Assembly (NCBI GenBank): GCA_910588875.1
Contig: CAJURT010000004.1
Coordinates: forward strand, 1-64,000
DNA length: 64,000 nucleotides
Reading direction: 5' to 3'
DNA from: an uncultured Lachnospiraceae bacterium
GTDB taxonomy: Bacteria > Bacillota > Clostridia > Lachnospirales > Lachnospiraceae
A program made the translations under genes and the position numbers. Of this stretch, positions 30,664-40,356 are shown one piece after another. The notes under the pieces were generated by a model that was not told the origin of the DNA, did no database searches, and worked only from the letters and a program-made list of their open reading frames with translations. How positions within the stretch are numbered: position 1 is the stretch's first letter; every line of letters begins with the position of its first letter.

Positions 30664-32319
30664 TTATCTTCTCAGCTGGAATTTACCGATCAGCCGCTTC
30701 AATATCTGTGCCTGGCCTGCCAATTGCTCGCTGGCCGCCGCACTTTCTTCGGAGGTGGCTGAATTCGACTGAATCACCGTCGAAATCTGGGTAATGCTGT
30801 CCTTAATCCGGTTAATCGCCACTTCCTGCTCTTCGGATGCCTTGGAAATCACCTTGATCTGATCCGTCACAACCTCTGCCCCTGCTACTACAGAATGCAG
30901 GGATTGCTGGGTCAGGTCTGTCAGCTTCGACCCGTTGTCCACCATATGCAAAGTCTTCTCAATCAACTCTGTCGTATCCTTGGCAGCATCTGCACTCTTC
31001 GCCGCCAGATTGCGTACCTCATCTGCCACCACAGCAAACCCTTTGCCGGCGCTTCCTGCCCTTGCTGCCTCAACCGCGGCATTTAAGGCCAGAATATTGG
31101 TCTGGAAAGCAATATCCTCAATCGTCTTGATAATATGCTGGATCTCCCCGGAACAGGAACTGATCTGGCGCATAGCCTCCACCATCTCCTGCATCTGTTC
31201 GTTGCAGACGTTGATCTGCTCCCCTACCTGGTTTACTTCTTTTGTGGTAATTGCAGCGCTTTCCGCATTGTTGTCAACCTGTTCGGCAACCTGCTCAATC
31301 ATATGCATCAGGTTATCCACCTCGGAGGCCTGCTCCGTAGCCCCCTGGGCAAGGTTCTGGGCACCGTCCGCCACCTGGTTGGAACCGGCATCCACCTGGC
31401 TGGCAGAAGAACGGATCTGCTCCATGGTCTCGCTCAGTTCGCGGCTGATCATCCCAATCGCTTTCTGAATCTCTACAAAATCACCGATATATTGAATCTT
31501 GCTCTCACTGCCAAGATTCCCCCCCGCCATCTCATTCAGCACTGCGGTAATGTCGGAAATGTATGATTTCAGAGTCTTTACGGAACTGTTCAGGCTTTCC
31601 GCCAATACCCCGATCTCATCCTCGCTGTTTATATCAATATGGAAATTTAAGTTCCCCTGGGACAGACTCCGGCTGGATTCCGTAACCGTCTGCAGAGGCT
31701 TCACAATACGCTTCATCACATAGACCATCAGCAGAATGCTGACAATCAGGGTAACAATAATGGTAAGAATGGACATCAGTTCCGTTATGGCAACCGAACG
31801 CATCAAACCAGCCTGATTTTCAGACACCTGGCTGTTTGTAATCTCTGCCACCTGATCCAAAAGCTTTACCAGCTTATCCACATCAGCTTTGGTACCTGTC
31901 AGGTACATCTCGTTCGCTGCCTTTTGATCCGTTTTTCCCAATTCCAAAACAGCCTGAGCCGACTCATGGATCGCCTGATGGATCGGCTTCATCTGCTCAA
32001 TCAGCTGCAGAACCTGGTCATTTGGAATCTTGCTCACCTCAGGGTCATAGAACCATTTCCCCAGGACACAGCCCTTGTAATCTGTGCTTCCGGTAAATTC
32101 CGTCCCCATGGCAGTCGCTGAACACAAATTCTCCACCCATCCATAATGAGCTTTCTCTGCAGTCAATACCAGCGCATGGATCTCCGTCCACTCCTCAGTG
32201 GATCTACTGTATTTCTTCACCTTGCCCATACCACTGAATGTCACAATGCCGCTGACAATCACTACAAGAAAAATAAGGGCGATGCGTACCATAATATCCT
32301 GTTTAATGCTATGCCTCAT
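30664..32319 (-). CDS. methyl-accepting chemotaxis protein with an extracytoplasmic CZB-like zinc-binding domain
   Basis: A 551-aa chemoreceptor. Helix 1 is at about residues 10-31 and helix 2 at about 175-200. HAMP follows, then the signalling domain with the hairpin tip [22 protein letters not shown]. The sensor between the helices contains KAHYGW (His58), KGCVLGKW (Cys84) and IHQAIHE (His114 and His118), the 3-His/1-Cys pattern of chemoreceptor zinc-binding (CZB) domains. CZB is most often cytoplasmic, so this position is less common. The ATG at 32319 (GGTGGAGAAA ahead) is chosen over one 25 codons upstream. It lies 52 bases after the other chemoreceptor and probably shares its transcript. 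Confidence 0.9.
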   Translation of the reverse strand: MRHSIKQDIMVRIALIFLVVIVSGIVTFSGMGKVKKYSRSTEEWTEIHALVLTAEKAHYGWVENLCSATAMGTEFTGSTDYKGCVLGKWFYDPEVSKIPNDQVLQLIEQMKPIHQAIHESAQAVLELGKTDQKAANEMYLTGTKADVDKLVKLLDQVAEITNSQVSENQAGLMRSVAITELMSILTIIVTLIVSILLMVYVMKRIVKPLQTVTESSRSLSQGNLNFHIDINSEDEIGVLAESLNSSVKTLKSYISDITAVLNEMAGGNLGSESKIQYIGDFVEIQKAIGMISRELSETMEQIRSSASQVDAGSNQVADGAQNLAQGATEQASEVDNLMHMIEQVAEQVDNNAESAAITTKEVNQVGEQINVCNEQMQEMVEAMRQISSCSGEIQHIIKTIEDIAFQTNILALNAAVEAARAGSAGKGFAVVADEVRNLAAKSADAAKDTTELIEKTLHMVDNGSKLTDLTQQSLHSVVAGAEVVTDQIKVISKASEEQEVAINRIKDSITQISTVIQSNSATSEESAAASEQLAGQAQILKRLIGKFQLRR

Positions 32320-32371
32320 TTTCTCCACCTCATATCCTTTTTGAAAGTACGATATCCCAACCTTATTGTCT

Positions 32372-34168
32372 TTAATACTTATCGCTGCCGCCATAAGTGG
32401 TATAGGAAGACAGATCTACATAGCTTTCATCATCTTCCTCGGGCTCGTACTGCGGCACCTCGGGCATCGCTCCCATGCCGCCCTGCCCCTCAAGGCGGAA
32501 CTTCTTCACCAGTTCCTTCAGGATCTGTGCCTGGCCGGACAGTTCTTCGCTGGCGGCTGCACTCTGCTCTGCTGTGGCAGAGTTGGTCTGAACCACGCTG
32601 GAAATCTGGTCAATACCGATGGTAATCTGTGTGATCCCCTCTGCCTGTTCCTTGGAAGCCTTGGCAATGGAATCCATCATGGTGGTGGCTTCCGTAATTC
32701 CGTTCATCACCTGCTCCAGGGACTTTGCCGTCTCATCTGCAATCCGCTTCCCGTTCTCCACTGCGTTGAGAGAATTCTCAATCAGTACAGCCGTATTCTT
32801 GGACGCCTCCGCACTCTTGCTGGCAAGGTTCCTCACCTCATCCGCCACAACGGCAAAGCCCTTGCCTGCCGCACCGGCCCTTGCCGCCTCAACTGCCGCA
32901 TTCAATGCCAGGATATTGGTCTGGAATGCAATGTCCTCGATGGTCTTGATGATCTTGCCGATCTCGCCGGAAGCATTGTTGATATCCGACATGGCGTTCA
33001 GCATATCCTGCATCCTGCGGTTGCTCTCCCCGGCCACTTCTCCGACCATCTCTGCCTTCTGCCCTGCCACCTGGGCATTCTCGGCATTACGGTTGATATT
33101 GCCGGAAATCTCGTTGATGGAAGCAGACAACTCCTCCACGGAAGAAGCCTGCTCTGTAGCGCCTTGGGACAATGCCTGGGCCCCGGAAGACACCTGGTCC
33201 GAACCGGAAGACACCTGGTCTGCAGAACGGTTCAGAGTAGTAAGGGTATTGTTGAAGCTGTCCTTGATCTTCTTCATGGAATGGAAAATCTTCTGGTAAT
33301 CCCCGATATAAATCTCAGGCGCTGTGGAATGAACTGTAAAGTCCCCGCTCGCCATGGCGCTCAGCACGGTCTCAATATCCCGGATAATAGTCGCCACGCC
33401 CTGGGCCACCTTATGCATATTCCCGGACATCTCGCCAAACTCGTCCCCTGCGTCATAGTTAACCTCCACGGAAAGATGGCCTTTAACCATCTCCTCCATG
33501 GCATCCTCTATCTTCTTCACCGGATTCAGGATATTGTTGGTCAGCATAACGGCAATCACGCAGGTAATGCCAAAGGCAACCACTGCAATCACAACTGCCA
33601 GCGCCAAAAGGGCGTTATCCAATGCCATGGCTGTCTCATAAGTGTCCTGGCATCCTGTCTTCATGTTATCAAATGCCGTCTGAAGAATACTGGCGAACTC
33701 CTCCGTCTTGGGGTTATACTCATTCAGAAGAAGTTCCTGGGCCATACGGCTGCCCTCCTCGTTATTCATACGGGCATACTCATAGATCTGAAGGCGCAGG
33801 CTTTTGGCTTCATTCATCTTTGTCTCGAAATCCTTCAGCAAAGACACGTCGCCGGAATAATTGGAATAAATCCACTGCAGCTTTTCCTGAATATTGCTCA
33901 CATGCTGGTCCACGGTTGCAATCCGCTGCTCGGTCTGTGAGGAATCCGTAGTCACCACGCTGAGCAGCAGTTCCTTCAGCGCCCGCTGAAGGCTGATCCG
34001 CATCTCGTAAATATTCGCTATTGCGTGATAATCTTCCTCATAAAATTTCTCGTAGCTTGCTTTTGACTTGGAGATCCCTATGCCCGCGGCCACCACCGAC
34101 ACCAGGAATAATGTCAATATAATGCCGAAAGACACAAGAAACTTTTTACCCACCTTTAAATTCTTCAT
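32372..34168 (-). CDS. methyl-accepting chemotaxis protein, four-helix-bundle sensor
   Basis: A 598-aa chemoreceptor. Helix 1 is about residues 10-32. The sensor region of about 155 residues is predicted to be all-helical, like 4HB_MCP. Helix 2 is about 190-213, then HAMP ([27 protein letters not shown]) and a long signalling domain with [22 protein letters not shown]. An acidic tail ends in [12 protein letters not shown] and has no CheR-tethering pentapeptide. The start follows AAGGAGGAGCAACG. A sigma-28-type promoter lies upstream at 34251-34277, divergent from cheA. The ligand is unknown. Confidence 0.92.
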   Translation of the reverse strand: MKNLKVGKKFLVSFGIILTLFLVSVVAAGIGISKSKASYEKFYEEDYHAIANIYEMRISLQRALKELLLSVVTTDSSQTEQRIATVDQHVSNIQEKLQWIYSNYSGDVSLLKDFETKMNEAKSLRLQIYEYARMNNEEGSRMAQELLLNEYNPKTEEFASILQTAFDNMKTGCQDTYETAMALDNALLALAVVIAVVAFGITCVIAVMLTNNILNPVKKIEDAMEEMVKGHLSVEVNYDAGDEFGEMSGNMHKVAQGVATIIRDIETVLSAMASGDFTVHSTAPEIYIGDYQKIFHSMKKIKDSFNNTLTTLNRSADQVSSGSDQVSSGAQALSQGATEQASSVEELSASINEISGNINRNAENAQVAGQKAEMVGEVAGESNRRMQDMLNAMSDINNASGEIGKIIKTIEDIAFQTNILALNAAVEAARAGAAGKGFAVVADEVRNLASKSAEASKNTAVLIENSLNAVENGKRIADETAKSLEQVMNGITEATTMMDSIAKASKEQAEGITQITIGIDQISSVVQTNSATAEQSAAASEELSGQAQILKELVKKFRLEGQGGMGAMPEVPQYEPEEDDESYVDLSSYTTYGGSDKY

Positions 34169-34250
34169 TCGTTGCTCCTCCTTGTTGAGCCTTCATTTCT
34201 CGGCTGCCGACTAAAATTTGAGGGCTGCCATTACCACACTCTTTTATACT

Positions 34251-34277
34251 ATTTCGGCACGTTTTGCCTTTTTATAA
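34251..34277 (-). promoter_or_regulatory. sigma-28-type promoter of the chemoreceptor operon
   Basis: On the minus strand, TTAT (34277-34274), 15 bases, GCCGAAAT (34258-34251). This is one mismatch from GCCGATAT, with the same spacing as the flgM and flagellin promoters. Confidence 0.7.
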
Positions 34278-34316
34278 TACAAATCACAAATTTTTTTTAA
34301 AAAATTTGCATTTCCC

Positions 34317-34343
34317 TTAATAAACTGCTTTTTCCGCCGATAT
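34317..34343 (+). promoter_or_regulatory. sigma-28-type promoter of the cheA operon
   Basis: TTAA (34317-34320), 15 bases, perfect GCCGATAT (34336-34343), 93 bases upstream of cheA. The rest of the 268-base region between the chemoreceptor and cheA holds only the divergent promoter and A/T-rich DNA. Confidence 0.75.
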
Positions 34344-34436
34344 TACTACCAGTATGTTGTGGTCTGGTATGCTTTTATTTGTACAGGACTGTTTTATTTT
34401 CATGCAAAACATTAAAAAGGATAGGTGGTGTATCGA

Positions 34437-36569
34437 ATGGATAACGGTATGGAAAGTATGCTTGATACATATCTTTTTGAGACGAACTCCCTGTTGGACA
34501 ATTTGGATGAGATGCTGGTGAAAGATGAAAAGCTGGGCGATTTCTCATCGGACGACGTCAATGAGATCTTTCGTATCATGCACACCATCAAGGGTTCCTC
34601 TGCCATGATGGAATTCGGCTCTCTCTCCAGCATTGCGCATCATATAGAAGATTTGTTCTTCTATATCCGCGACAAGGGGATTGACTCCTTAAGTTCCCAG
34701 CACAAGAAGGAACTGTTCAACCTGATGTTCCGTTCTGAGGACTGTCTGCGCGGACAGGTGGAGAAGGTAGAGAGCGGGGAGCCCCTGGATACGGACATGG
34801 ATGCGTTTGCTTCCGAGATCAACAATTTCTTAAAAAAGATCAGCAATGCAGATGGCTCTTCCGCTGATAACGGCGGCGCCCAGCAGGAGGATGCAGCTGC
34901 AAAAGCAAAGGCTGGCGCCCCTGCTCCCGGCGGCTCCGCGGATGGAAACCTGCCCGCCGACCCCAGTGCCGTATGCTTTATCCACGTGTTCCTTGACGAA
35001 GGGATCGGCATGGAGAACCTGCGTGCCTTCATGATTATCAACTCCTTGAAGGAATGTGAACTGGACTTCCGCTATTATCCGGAGAATATGGAATCCAACC
35101 CTGATTCCTGCGCCTCCATCATTGAGGACGGCTTCTATATGGCTTTTGATTCCGAAGAGATGGCATCCAGGGCAGGAGATCTCCTCTGCACCCAGAACCA
35201 TATCCGTTCTTATGAACTGGTTACCATTCCGGAACCGGAGCCGGAGCCCGTGGCCCCCGAGCCAGATAAGGCGGCGGCAGCGGCTGAACCTGCCGGACAG
35301 GCTGTCCCCTCCGCCAGTGAGGCGGCGCCCAAACCACAGGCCCCTGCCAAGCAGCATCAGGGGACTCCCGTCAAGCAGAACCTGATCAGCGTGAATATCA
35401 TGAAGCTGGATGACTTGCAGGCAATCGTGGGCGAGATTGTAATCACGGAATCCATGGTTACTTCCGCCCCGGAATTAAACCAGCTGAACCGGGATGCCTA
35501 TGACAACTTTATGAAATCCGCCCGCCAGCTGCGCAAGCTGACCGACGATTTGCAGGATATTGCCATGTCCCTGCGGATGGTCCCCATATCCGGTGTGTTC
35601 CAGAAGATGAACCGGATTGTCCGTGATATGAAGCAGAAGCTGGGCAAGGATGTCCGCCTGACCCTCATCGGCGAGGATACGGAGATCGACAAGACCATCG
35701 TGGACAGCATCCAGGATCCGATTATGCATATGGTACGTAATGCCATGGACCATGGGATTGAAGATGATGCCAATGACCGGGTACGGGCCGGGAAGAATCC
35801 CCAGGGTGAGATTATCCTGTCCGCTTCCCACACCAGCAGCGAAGTCGTGATCACCATCTCCGATGACGGAAAAGGCATGGATCCCGAGAAACTGCTGGCC
35901 AAGGCCAAAGAGCGCGGCATCCTCACCAAACCGGAGAGTGAATACTCCCGCAAGGAAGCCCTGGGTCTGGTCATGCTGCCAGGCTTTTCCACCAACCAGA
36001 CGGTCACCGAATTTTCCGGCAGGGGTGTTGGCATGGATGTGGTGAAAAAGAATGTGGAATCTGTAGGAGGCGTTGTCTCCCTTTCCAGCGAATTGGGCAA
36101 AGGAACCACATTCCTGATGAAGATCCCCCTGACCCTGGCTATCATGGATGGCATGAAGGTGACGGTAGGGACTTCCATCTTTACCATCCCCATCGCCAAT
36201 ATACGCCAGTCCTTCAAGATCCTGACAGAGGAAATCATCCGTGACGAGAACGGAAGCGAGATGGTGGAACGCATGGGAAGCTTCTACCCCATTGTAAGGC
36301 TCCATCAGTTCTACGGCATCGACACCGAGGTCACCAACTTAGAAGACGGCATTGTCATGTGGATCGAGTCCAGTGACCGTTCCTTCTGCCTGTTTGTGGA
36401 TGACCTGATCGGGGAACAGCAGGTGGTTGTCAAGCCGCTCCCTGCCTTCTTAAATTCCTTCGAACTTAAGAGTTTCGGCATTGGAGGATGTACGATCCTG
36501 GGTGATGGAAATATCAGCATTATTCTAGATGTCCCGAGCCTTCACTCAGCGGCTCTGGAAAACATGTAA
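34437..36569 (+). CDS. cheA: chemotaxis histidine kinase CheA
   Basis: A 710-aa kinase with all five domains. P1 (about residues 1-110) has the phosphorylated His49 in MHTIKGSSAMM. An alanine/glycine-rich linker leads to P2 (about 175-265, VCFIHVFLDEGIGMENLRAF), and a second proline/alanine-rich linker to P3 dimerisation (about 315-375). P4 ATPase has VRNAMDHGIED, ISDDGKGMDP and GRGVGMDVV. P5 is the CheW-like domain (about 560-705). The ATG at 34437 follows AGGTGG; a GTG four codons earlier is less likely. It leads cheW, cheR, cheB and the C39-like gene. No cheY, cheC or cheD is in the window. Confidence 0.97.
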   Translation: MDNGMESMLDTYLFETNSLLDNLDEMLVKDEKLGDFSSDDVNEIFRIMHTIKGSSAMMEFGSLSSIAHHIEDLFFYIRDKGIDSLSSQHKKELFNLMFRSEDCLRGQVEKVESGEPLDTDMDAFASEINNFLKKISNADGSSADNGGAQQEDAAAKAKAGAPAPGGSADGNLPADPSAVCFIHVFLDEGIGMENLRAFMIINSLKECELDFRYYPENMESNPDSCASIIEDGFYMAFDSEEMASRAGDLLCTQNHIRSYELVTIPEPEPEPVAPEPDKAAAAAEPAGQAVPSASEAAPKPQAPAKQHQGTPVKQNLISVNIMKLDDLQAIVGEIVITESMVTSAPELNQLNRDAYDNFMKSARQLRKLTDDLQDIAMSLRMVPISGVFQKMNRIVRDMKQKLGKDVRLTLIGEDTEIDKTIVDSIQDPIMHMVRNAMDHGIEDDANDRVRAGKNPQGEIILSASHTSSEVVITISDDGKGMDPEKLLAKAKERGILTKPESEYSRKEALGLVMLPGFSTNQTVTEFSGRGVGMDVVKKNVESVGGVVSLSSELGKGTTFLMKIPLTLAIMDGMKVTVGTSIFTIPIANIRQSFKILTEEIIRDENGSEMVERMGSFYPIVRLHQFYGIDTEVTNLEDGIVMWIESSDRSFCLFVDDLIGEQQVVVKPLPAFLNSFELKSFGIGGCTILGDGNISIILDVPSLHSAALENM

Positions 36570-36587
36570 AGAGGGGAGGAACCAAAC

Positions 36588-37067
36588 ATGTCTGAACAAA
36601 TTAACGACCAGGAGATCCTGGATGTGCCTGACGCAGAAGAGAATTCCACTGTGGAACGCTGCCTCACCTTTGAATCCGGAGACCTCATTTTATATATCAG
36701 CACCAAACATGTGATTGAGATCATCAACAACCATTCTATCACCCCCCTGCCCCTGGTGGCTCCTTATATCAAGGGTATCATCAACCTGCGGGGCCAGATC
36801 CTCCCGGTGGTGGATCTGAAGCTGCGGATGGGCCAGGGAGGAGACTGCTCCTCCAACAGCACATGCATTATTGTACTGGATATCAACTCCGTCTCCCTGG
36901 GGATCCTTGTAGATTCCGTGCGCCAGGTGGTTGACATCAACTTGAAGAATGTACGTCCAATCCCCCTGAAACGTCAGCAAAAGCTGCTTGACGGAATGGT
37001 AATTATGGAAGATGGAAGCGTCTTTATGTCCATCGACTGCCAGGCGCTCTCCAGCACTGATGACTAA
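36588..37067 (+). CDS. cheW: chemotaxis adaptor CheW
   Basis: A 159-aa scaffold that links chemoreceptors to CheA. The CheW fold starts at about residue 22 and includes IIEIINNHSITPLPLVAPYIKGIINLRGQILPVVDL, the standard signature around the receptor-binding strands, followed by IVLDINSVSLGILVDSVRQVVDI. The start follows GAGGGGAGGAACCAAAC. It lies 18 bases after cheA and 27 before cheR. Confidence 0.96.
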   Translation: MSEQINDQEILDVPDAEENSTVERCLTFESGDLILYISTKHVIEIINNHSITPLPLVAPYIKGIINLRGQILPVVDLKLRMGQGGDCSSNSTCIIVLDINSVSLGILVDSVRQVVDINLKNVRPIPLKRQQKLLDGMVIMEDGSVFMSIDCQALSSTDD

Positions 37068-37094
37068 GCCCCAAAAAGAAACAGGAGTAATCTG

Positions 37095-37913
37095 ATGCTG
37101 ACATTAACAGACAATGATTTCCAGCGCTTATATAGTTATATCAAGAAGAATTACGGGATCGACTTAAGCAAGAAAAAGCAGCTGATCGTCAGCCGGCTTT
37201 CCAACACCCTTTCCGCAAAAGGGTTCGGAGATTTTTCGGCATATGTGGATGAGATCATCTCCGGCCGCGATCCGGAGATGGTCACTGCCATGCTCAACAA
37301 GCTGACTACAAACTACACTTACTTCCTTCGGGAGGAAGCACATTTTAAATATTTTGAGCAGGTTGTGCTCCCTGACCTGGCCAAGAAGCATGCCCGGGAT
37401 AAAGTGCTTTCCATTTGGAGTGCAGGCTGTTCCTCCGGCGAGGAGCCCTATACCATCTCCATCTACCTGAAAGAATTTTTTGGCGCACAGGCTTCCCAGT
37501 GGGATACCAGGATCCTTGCCACGGATATTTCCCAAAAGATCCTGAACACGGCTATTGTCGCCTCCTACAACGAGGAAAGCATCGCCCCCCTTCCCGATTC
37601 CTGGAAGAAAAAATATTTCGTCAACACAGGGGCAGGCCGCTGTACCGTGGCTCCCATACTAAAACAGAACGTGATTTTCCGGCCGTTCAACCTGATGGAT
37701 CCGATCAATTTCAAGAAAAAATTTGACCTGATCTTCTGCCGTAACGTCATGATCTATTTTGACCAGGACACCAAGGATGCTTTGGTACGGCGTTTTTACA
37801 ACGCCACCGTCCCTGGCGGCCATCTCTTTATCGGCCATTCCGAGGGGCTGACCAAGGCAACCTGCCCCTATGAATATATCCAGCCTGCCATTTACCGCAA
37901 ATCAGGGAAGTAG
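37095..37913 (+). CDS. cheR: chemotaxis methyltransferase CheR
   Basis: A 272-aa S-adenosylmethionine-dependent enzyme that methylates receptor glutamates. The N-terminal helical domain (about 1-75) leads into TNYTYFLREEAHF. The methyltransferase core has SIWSAGCSSGEEPYTISIYL (SAM loop), ILATDISQKILNTA, and DLIFCRNVMIYFD. Length is normal and there is no TPR extension. Both receptors in the window lack a tethering pentapeptide, consistent with CheR acting directly on the methylation helices. Confidence 0.96.
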   Translation: MLTLTDNDFQRLYSYIKKNYGIDLSKKKQLIVSRLSNTLSAKGFGDFSAYVDEIISGRDPEMVTAMLNKLTTNYTYFLREEAHFKYFEQVVLPDLAKKHARDKVLSIWSAGCSSGEEPYTISIYLKEFFGAQASQWDTRILATDISQKILNTAIVASYNEESIAPLPDSWKKKYFVNTGAGRCTVAPILKQNVIFRPFNLMDPINFKKKFDLIFCRNVMIYFDQDTKDALVRRFYNATVPGGHLFIGHSEGLTKATCPYEYIQPAIYRKSGK

Positions 37914-37941
37914 GCTTGATTAGAAAGAAGGTTTGATTAGC

Positions 37942-39051
37942 ATGCGCAAGATCCGTGTGATGATTGTAGATGATTCCATGCTGTTCCGGAGTTGGTTGGT
38001 TCAGAATATAGGGGCTGATTCCCGGTTTGAGGTAGTGGGATACGCAGTCAACGCCCTGGAAGCAAAGGATAAGCTTCCCCAACTCAAGCCAGACATCCTG
38101 ACTTTGGACATTGAGATGCCTGGCATGACCGGCATTGACTTTTTGAGGGAGGTTCTTCCTCTCCATCCGGTTCCCATTATCCTGGTATCTTCCCTCAATG
38201 TACGGGTGTTTGACGCACTGGCCGCAGGCGCTGTCGATTTTGTGCGTAAACCGGATATGAATACGGAAGGCGGCAAGGAAGCCTTTCTGAACACTCTAAA
38301 ATCCAAACTCTGCGCCGGTGCAGACGCCAAGGTGCGCCTCCCTGGCGCCAGGACGGACAGCGCTGCCGTGCACATGGCTACCGGAAGCGATTACCATGGG
38401 GCTGCTTCTGCTGTCCCCCACACGGCTTCCCCCTCCCATGGAACTGCCGCATCCTCCCGCTTACCGGCCAATTTCGGGAATATCGACGTGATCGCAATCG
38501 GGGCTTCCACCGGCGGCACTGAGGCAATACTGGAAGTGGTCCGCCAGTTCCCTGCCCGGATGCCCGGGATCGTCATCACCCAGCACATGCCCCCTGGCTT
38601 TACCTCCATGTATGCAGAGCGTCTGAACCGCATCTGTCAGCTAAAGGTAAAGGAAGCCGCCCATGGCGACAAGGTTCAGCCCGGCCAGATCCTCCTGGCT
38701 CCCGGCGGCCTGCAGATGCGGGTAGTCCGGATGGGTTCCGGCTATTCTGTCAGCTGCACCAGCGAGGCAAAGGTGAGCGGCCACAGGCCATCCGTGGATG
38801 TCCTCTTTGACTCCGTGGCTGCCACGGTAAAAAACCGGGCCATCGGTGTGATCCTTACCGGCATGGGGGCGGACGGGGCTGCCGGGCTGCTTCGGATGCG
38901 CAAGGCAGGAGCCTACACCATCGGCCAAAACCGGGAAACCTGCGTGGTATACGGGATGCCCATGGAGGCATACCGGGCGGGGGCTGTCTGTGTCCAGTCT
39001 GCCCTAAGTTCCATCCCCCAGGTCGTGATGGCCCGCCTGTCCAAAGCCTGA
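37942..39051 (+). CDS. cheB: chemotaxis methylesterase/deamidase CheB
   Basis: A 369-aa response regulator. The receiver domain (residues 3-125) has the phospho-acceptor Asp56 in LTLDIEMPG with the acidic pair IVDDSM. The catalytic triad is serine in IGASTGGTEA, histidine in ITQHMPPGFT and aspartate in LTGMGADGAAG. It removes methyl groups from receptors and deamidates glutamines. The ATG at 37942 is preferred; a TTG three codons upstream is too close to AGAAGG. Confidence 0.96.
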   Translation: MRKIRVMIVDDSMLFRSWLVQNIGADSRFEVVGYAVNALEAKDKLPQLKPDILTLDIEMPGMTGIDFLREVLPLHPVPIILVSSLNVRVFDALAAGAVDFVRKPDMNTEGGKEAFLNTLKSKLCAGADAKVRLPGARTDSAAVHMATGSDYHGAASAVPHTASPSHGTAASSRLPANFGNIDVIAIGASTGGTEAILEVVRQFPARMPGIVITQHMPPGFTSMYAERLNRICQLKVKEAAHGDKVQPGQILLAPGGLQMRVVRMGSGYSVSCTSEAKVSGHRPSVDVLFDSVAATVKNRAIGVILTGMGADGAAGLLRMRKAGAYTIGQNRETCVVYGMPMEAYRAGAVCVQSALSSIPQVVMARLSKA

Positions 39052-39068
39052 ATTGGAGTTAACCGCCT

Positions 39069-40247
39069 ATGCAGAGATTATCAAACTATAACCATATCTC
39101 CGGAAAGCAGGAGCCCGTCAGCCGGTCCCCTGCTTTTCCGGTTCCTGTCCTTGTAACCAGCAGCGGTGATATCCCCCCTCTTCCCGTAAAAAACTACAAA
39201 AAAAATCCCGGGGGAAACTCCCGTACAGGAAATACCGGCGCTAAAAACCGTCATAAAACCTCCCGAACATCAGATCCGTCCCCGGAAAACACACGCAATG
39301 CTTCTGCAGGAAAAAAACGCAGAAAAAAAGGGATGGCAGAATGGCTGGTCACAGGCGCCATCGCTGCCGCTGCCATTGCCATTGCTGCCAGCCTGCTGTT
39401 TTATTTTCGTCCCTTCACCCTCAGCGATGCTGCCGGTGCCGCCCGGCACATTGCCTCCACCGTACATGGCTATGCCTCCGGGAAAATCAACGGCCTCCTG
39501 GAAGATTTGCACTCTATGGCAAAGAGCAAAACTCCTTCCCCGGAATCCGGCACCGAAGCCCCTCTCCCATCAGCTTCTGACGAGACAGGCAATGCGGACG
39601 TTATCTCAACCCTAAACCGCACTACGGATCTGGGGCAGGCTTCCGCCTTCCGCACAGAGCCGGTCTTTGTGCCCCAGGAAGACTCCATCTTCATGTTTAT
39701 GCTGGACACCTCCCTGGGATCCATGCTCTATTATAGCCAGGGTGATGTCCGCTGGAAGGATTACCTCTACGGAGGCCAGGATCCCATCAGCCGCTATGGC
39801 TGCGGCCCTGTCTGCGTGGCCATGATTATCAACAGCTTTTCCCCCACCGGGGTCAGCCCTATTGAGATGGCGGACTGGGCTGCCGCCAACGGCTGCTATG
39901 CCAGGCATGGCGGTTCCTACCATTGCCTGATCCCCGACAGCCTCTCTGCCTTCGGCTTAGAGGTGGAAAGCGTCACAGACCGCTCCGTGGAGCATGTGTC
40001 AGAACTTCTCAATTCCGGCCATATCCTCATCGCCCTGATGGGGCGGGGAAGCCTGACCCAGAACGGCCACTTTATCATCATTGCCCAGCTATGTGCCAAC
40101 GGGAATGTCTATATCGCTGATCCTGCCAACTTTGAGAACTGCACCAAGGAGTGGGAACTCCAGCTGCTGATGGATGAACTGAAAGAGGCCTATGACAGCG
40201 GCGGTCCCTTATGGGCCGTCTCCATCCCGGAACCGAACTCTCCCTGA
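39069..40247 (+). CDS. membrane-anchored C39-like peptidase domain protein
   Basis: A 392-aa protein. A basic N-terminus of about 95 residues, rich in lysine and arginine (GKKRRKKG), precedes one membrane helix (about 95-120). A spacer and a C-terminal peptidase_C39_2-type domain (about 215-390) follow and should lie outside the cell. The cysteine is in RYGCGPVCVAM, the histidine in NGHFIIIA and the aspartate in YIADPANF, so the papain-like triad looks complete. The start follows GGAGTTAACCGCCT. It is the last gene of the cheA operon, 17 bases after cheB. Its role there is unknown. Confidence 0.8.
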   Translation: MQRLSNYNHISGKQEPVSRSPAFPVPVLVTSSGDIPPLPVKNYKKNPGGNSRTGNTGAKNRHKTSRTSDPSPENTRNASAGKKRRKKGMAEWLVTGAIAAAAIAIAASLLFYFRPFTLSDAAGAARHIASTVHGYASGKINGLLEDLHSMAKSKTPSPESGTEAPLPSASDETGNADVISTLNRTTDLGQASAFRTEPVFVPQEDSIFMFMLDTSLGSMLYYSQGDVRWKDYLYGGQDPISRYGCGPVCVAMIINSFSPTGVSPIEMADWAAANGCYARHGGSYHCLIPDSLSAFGLEVESVTDRSVEHVSELLNSGHILIALMGRGSLTQNGHFIIIAQLCANGNVYIADPANFENCTKEWELQLLMDELKEAYDSGGPLWAVSIPEPNSP

Positions 40248-40356
40248 ACAAGGGAACACAGGGTTTTGCACCATGGATTCACGGTTCTGCCAGGCTCTCT
40301 TCCCTGTCCAAAACCAGTCTGCCGCTTCCTCCTCCCAAGAAGGATCCGGCAGCGGG

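Noticed and set aside
32366..33940. 524-codon plus-strand open frame opposite the chemoreceptor
   Set aside because: The length comes from the low stop frequency opposite Ala/Ser/Glu-rich coiled-coil codons; the composition is His/Leu-rich and no family is recognised.
35475..36305. 276-codon minus-strand open frame opposite cheA
   Set aside because: Antisense to the CheA kinase core, without ribosome site.
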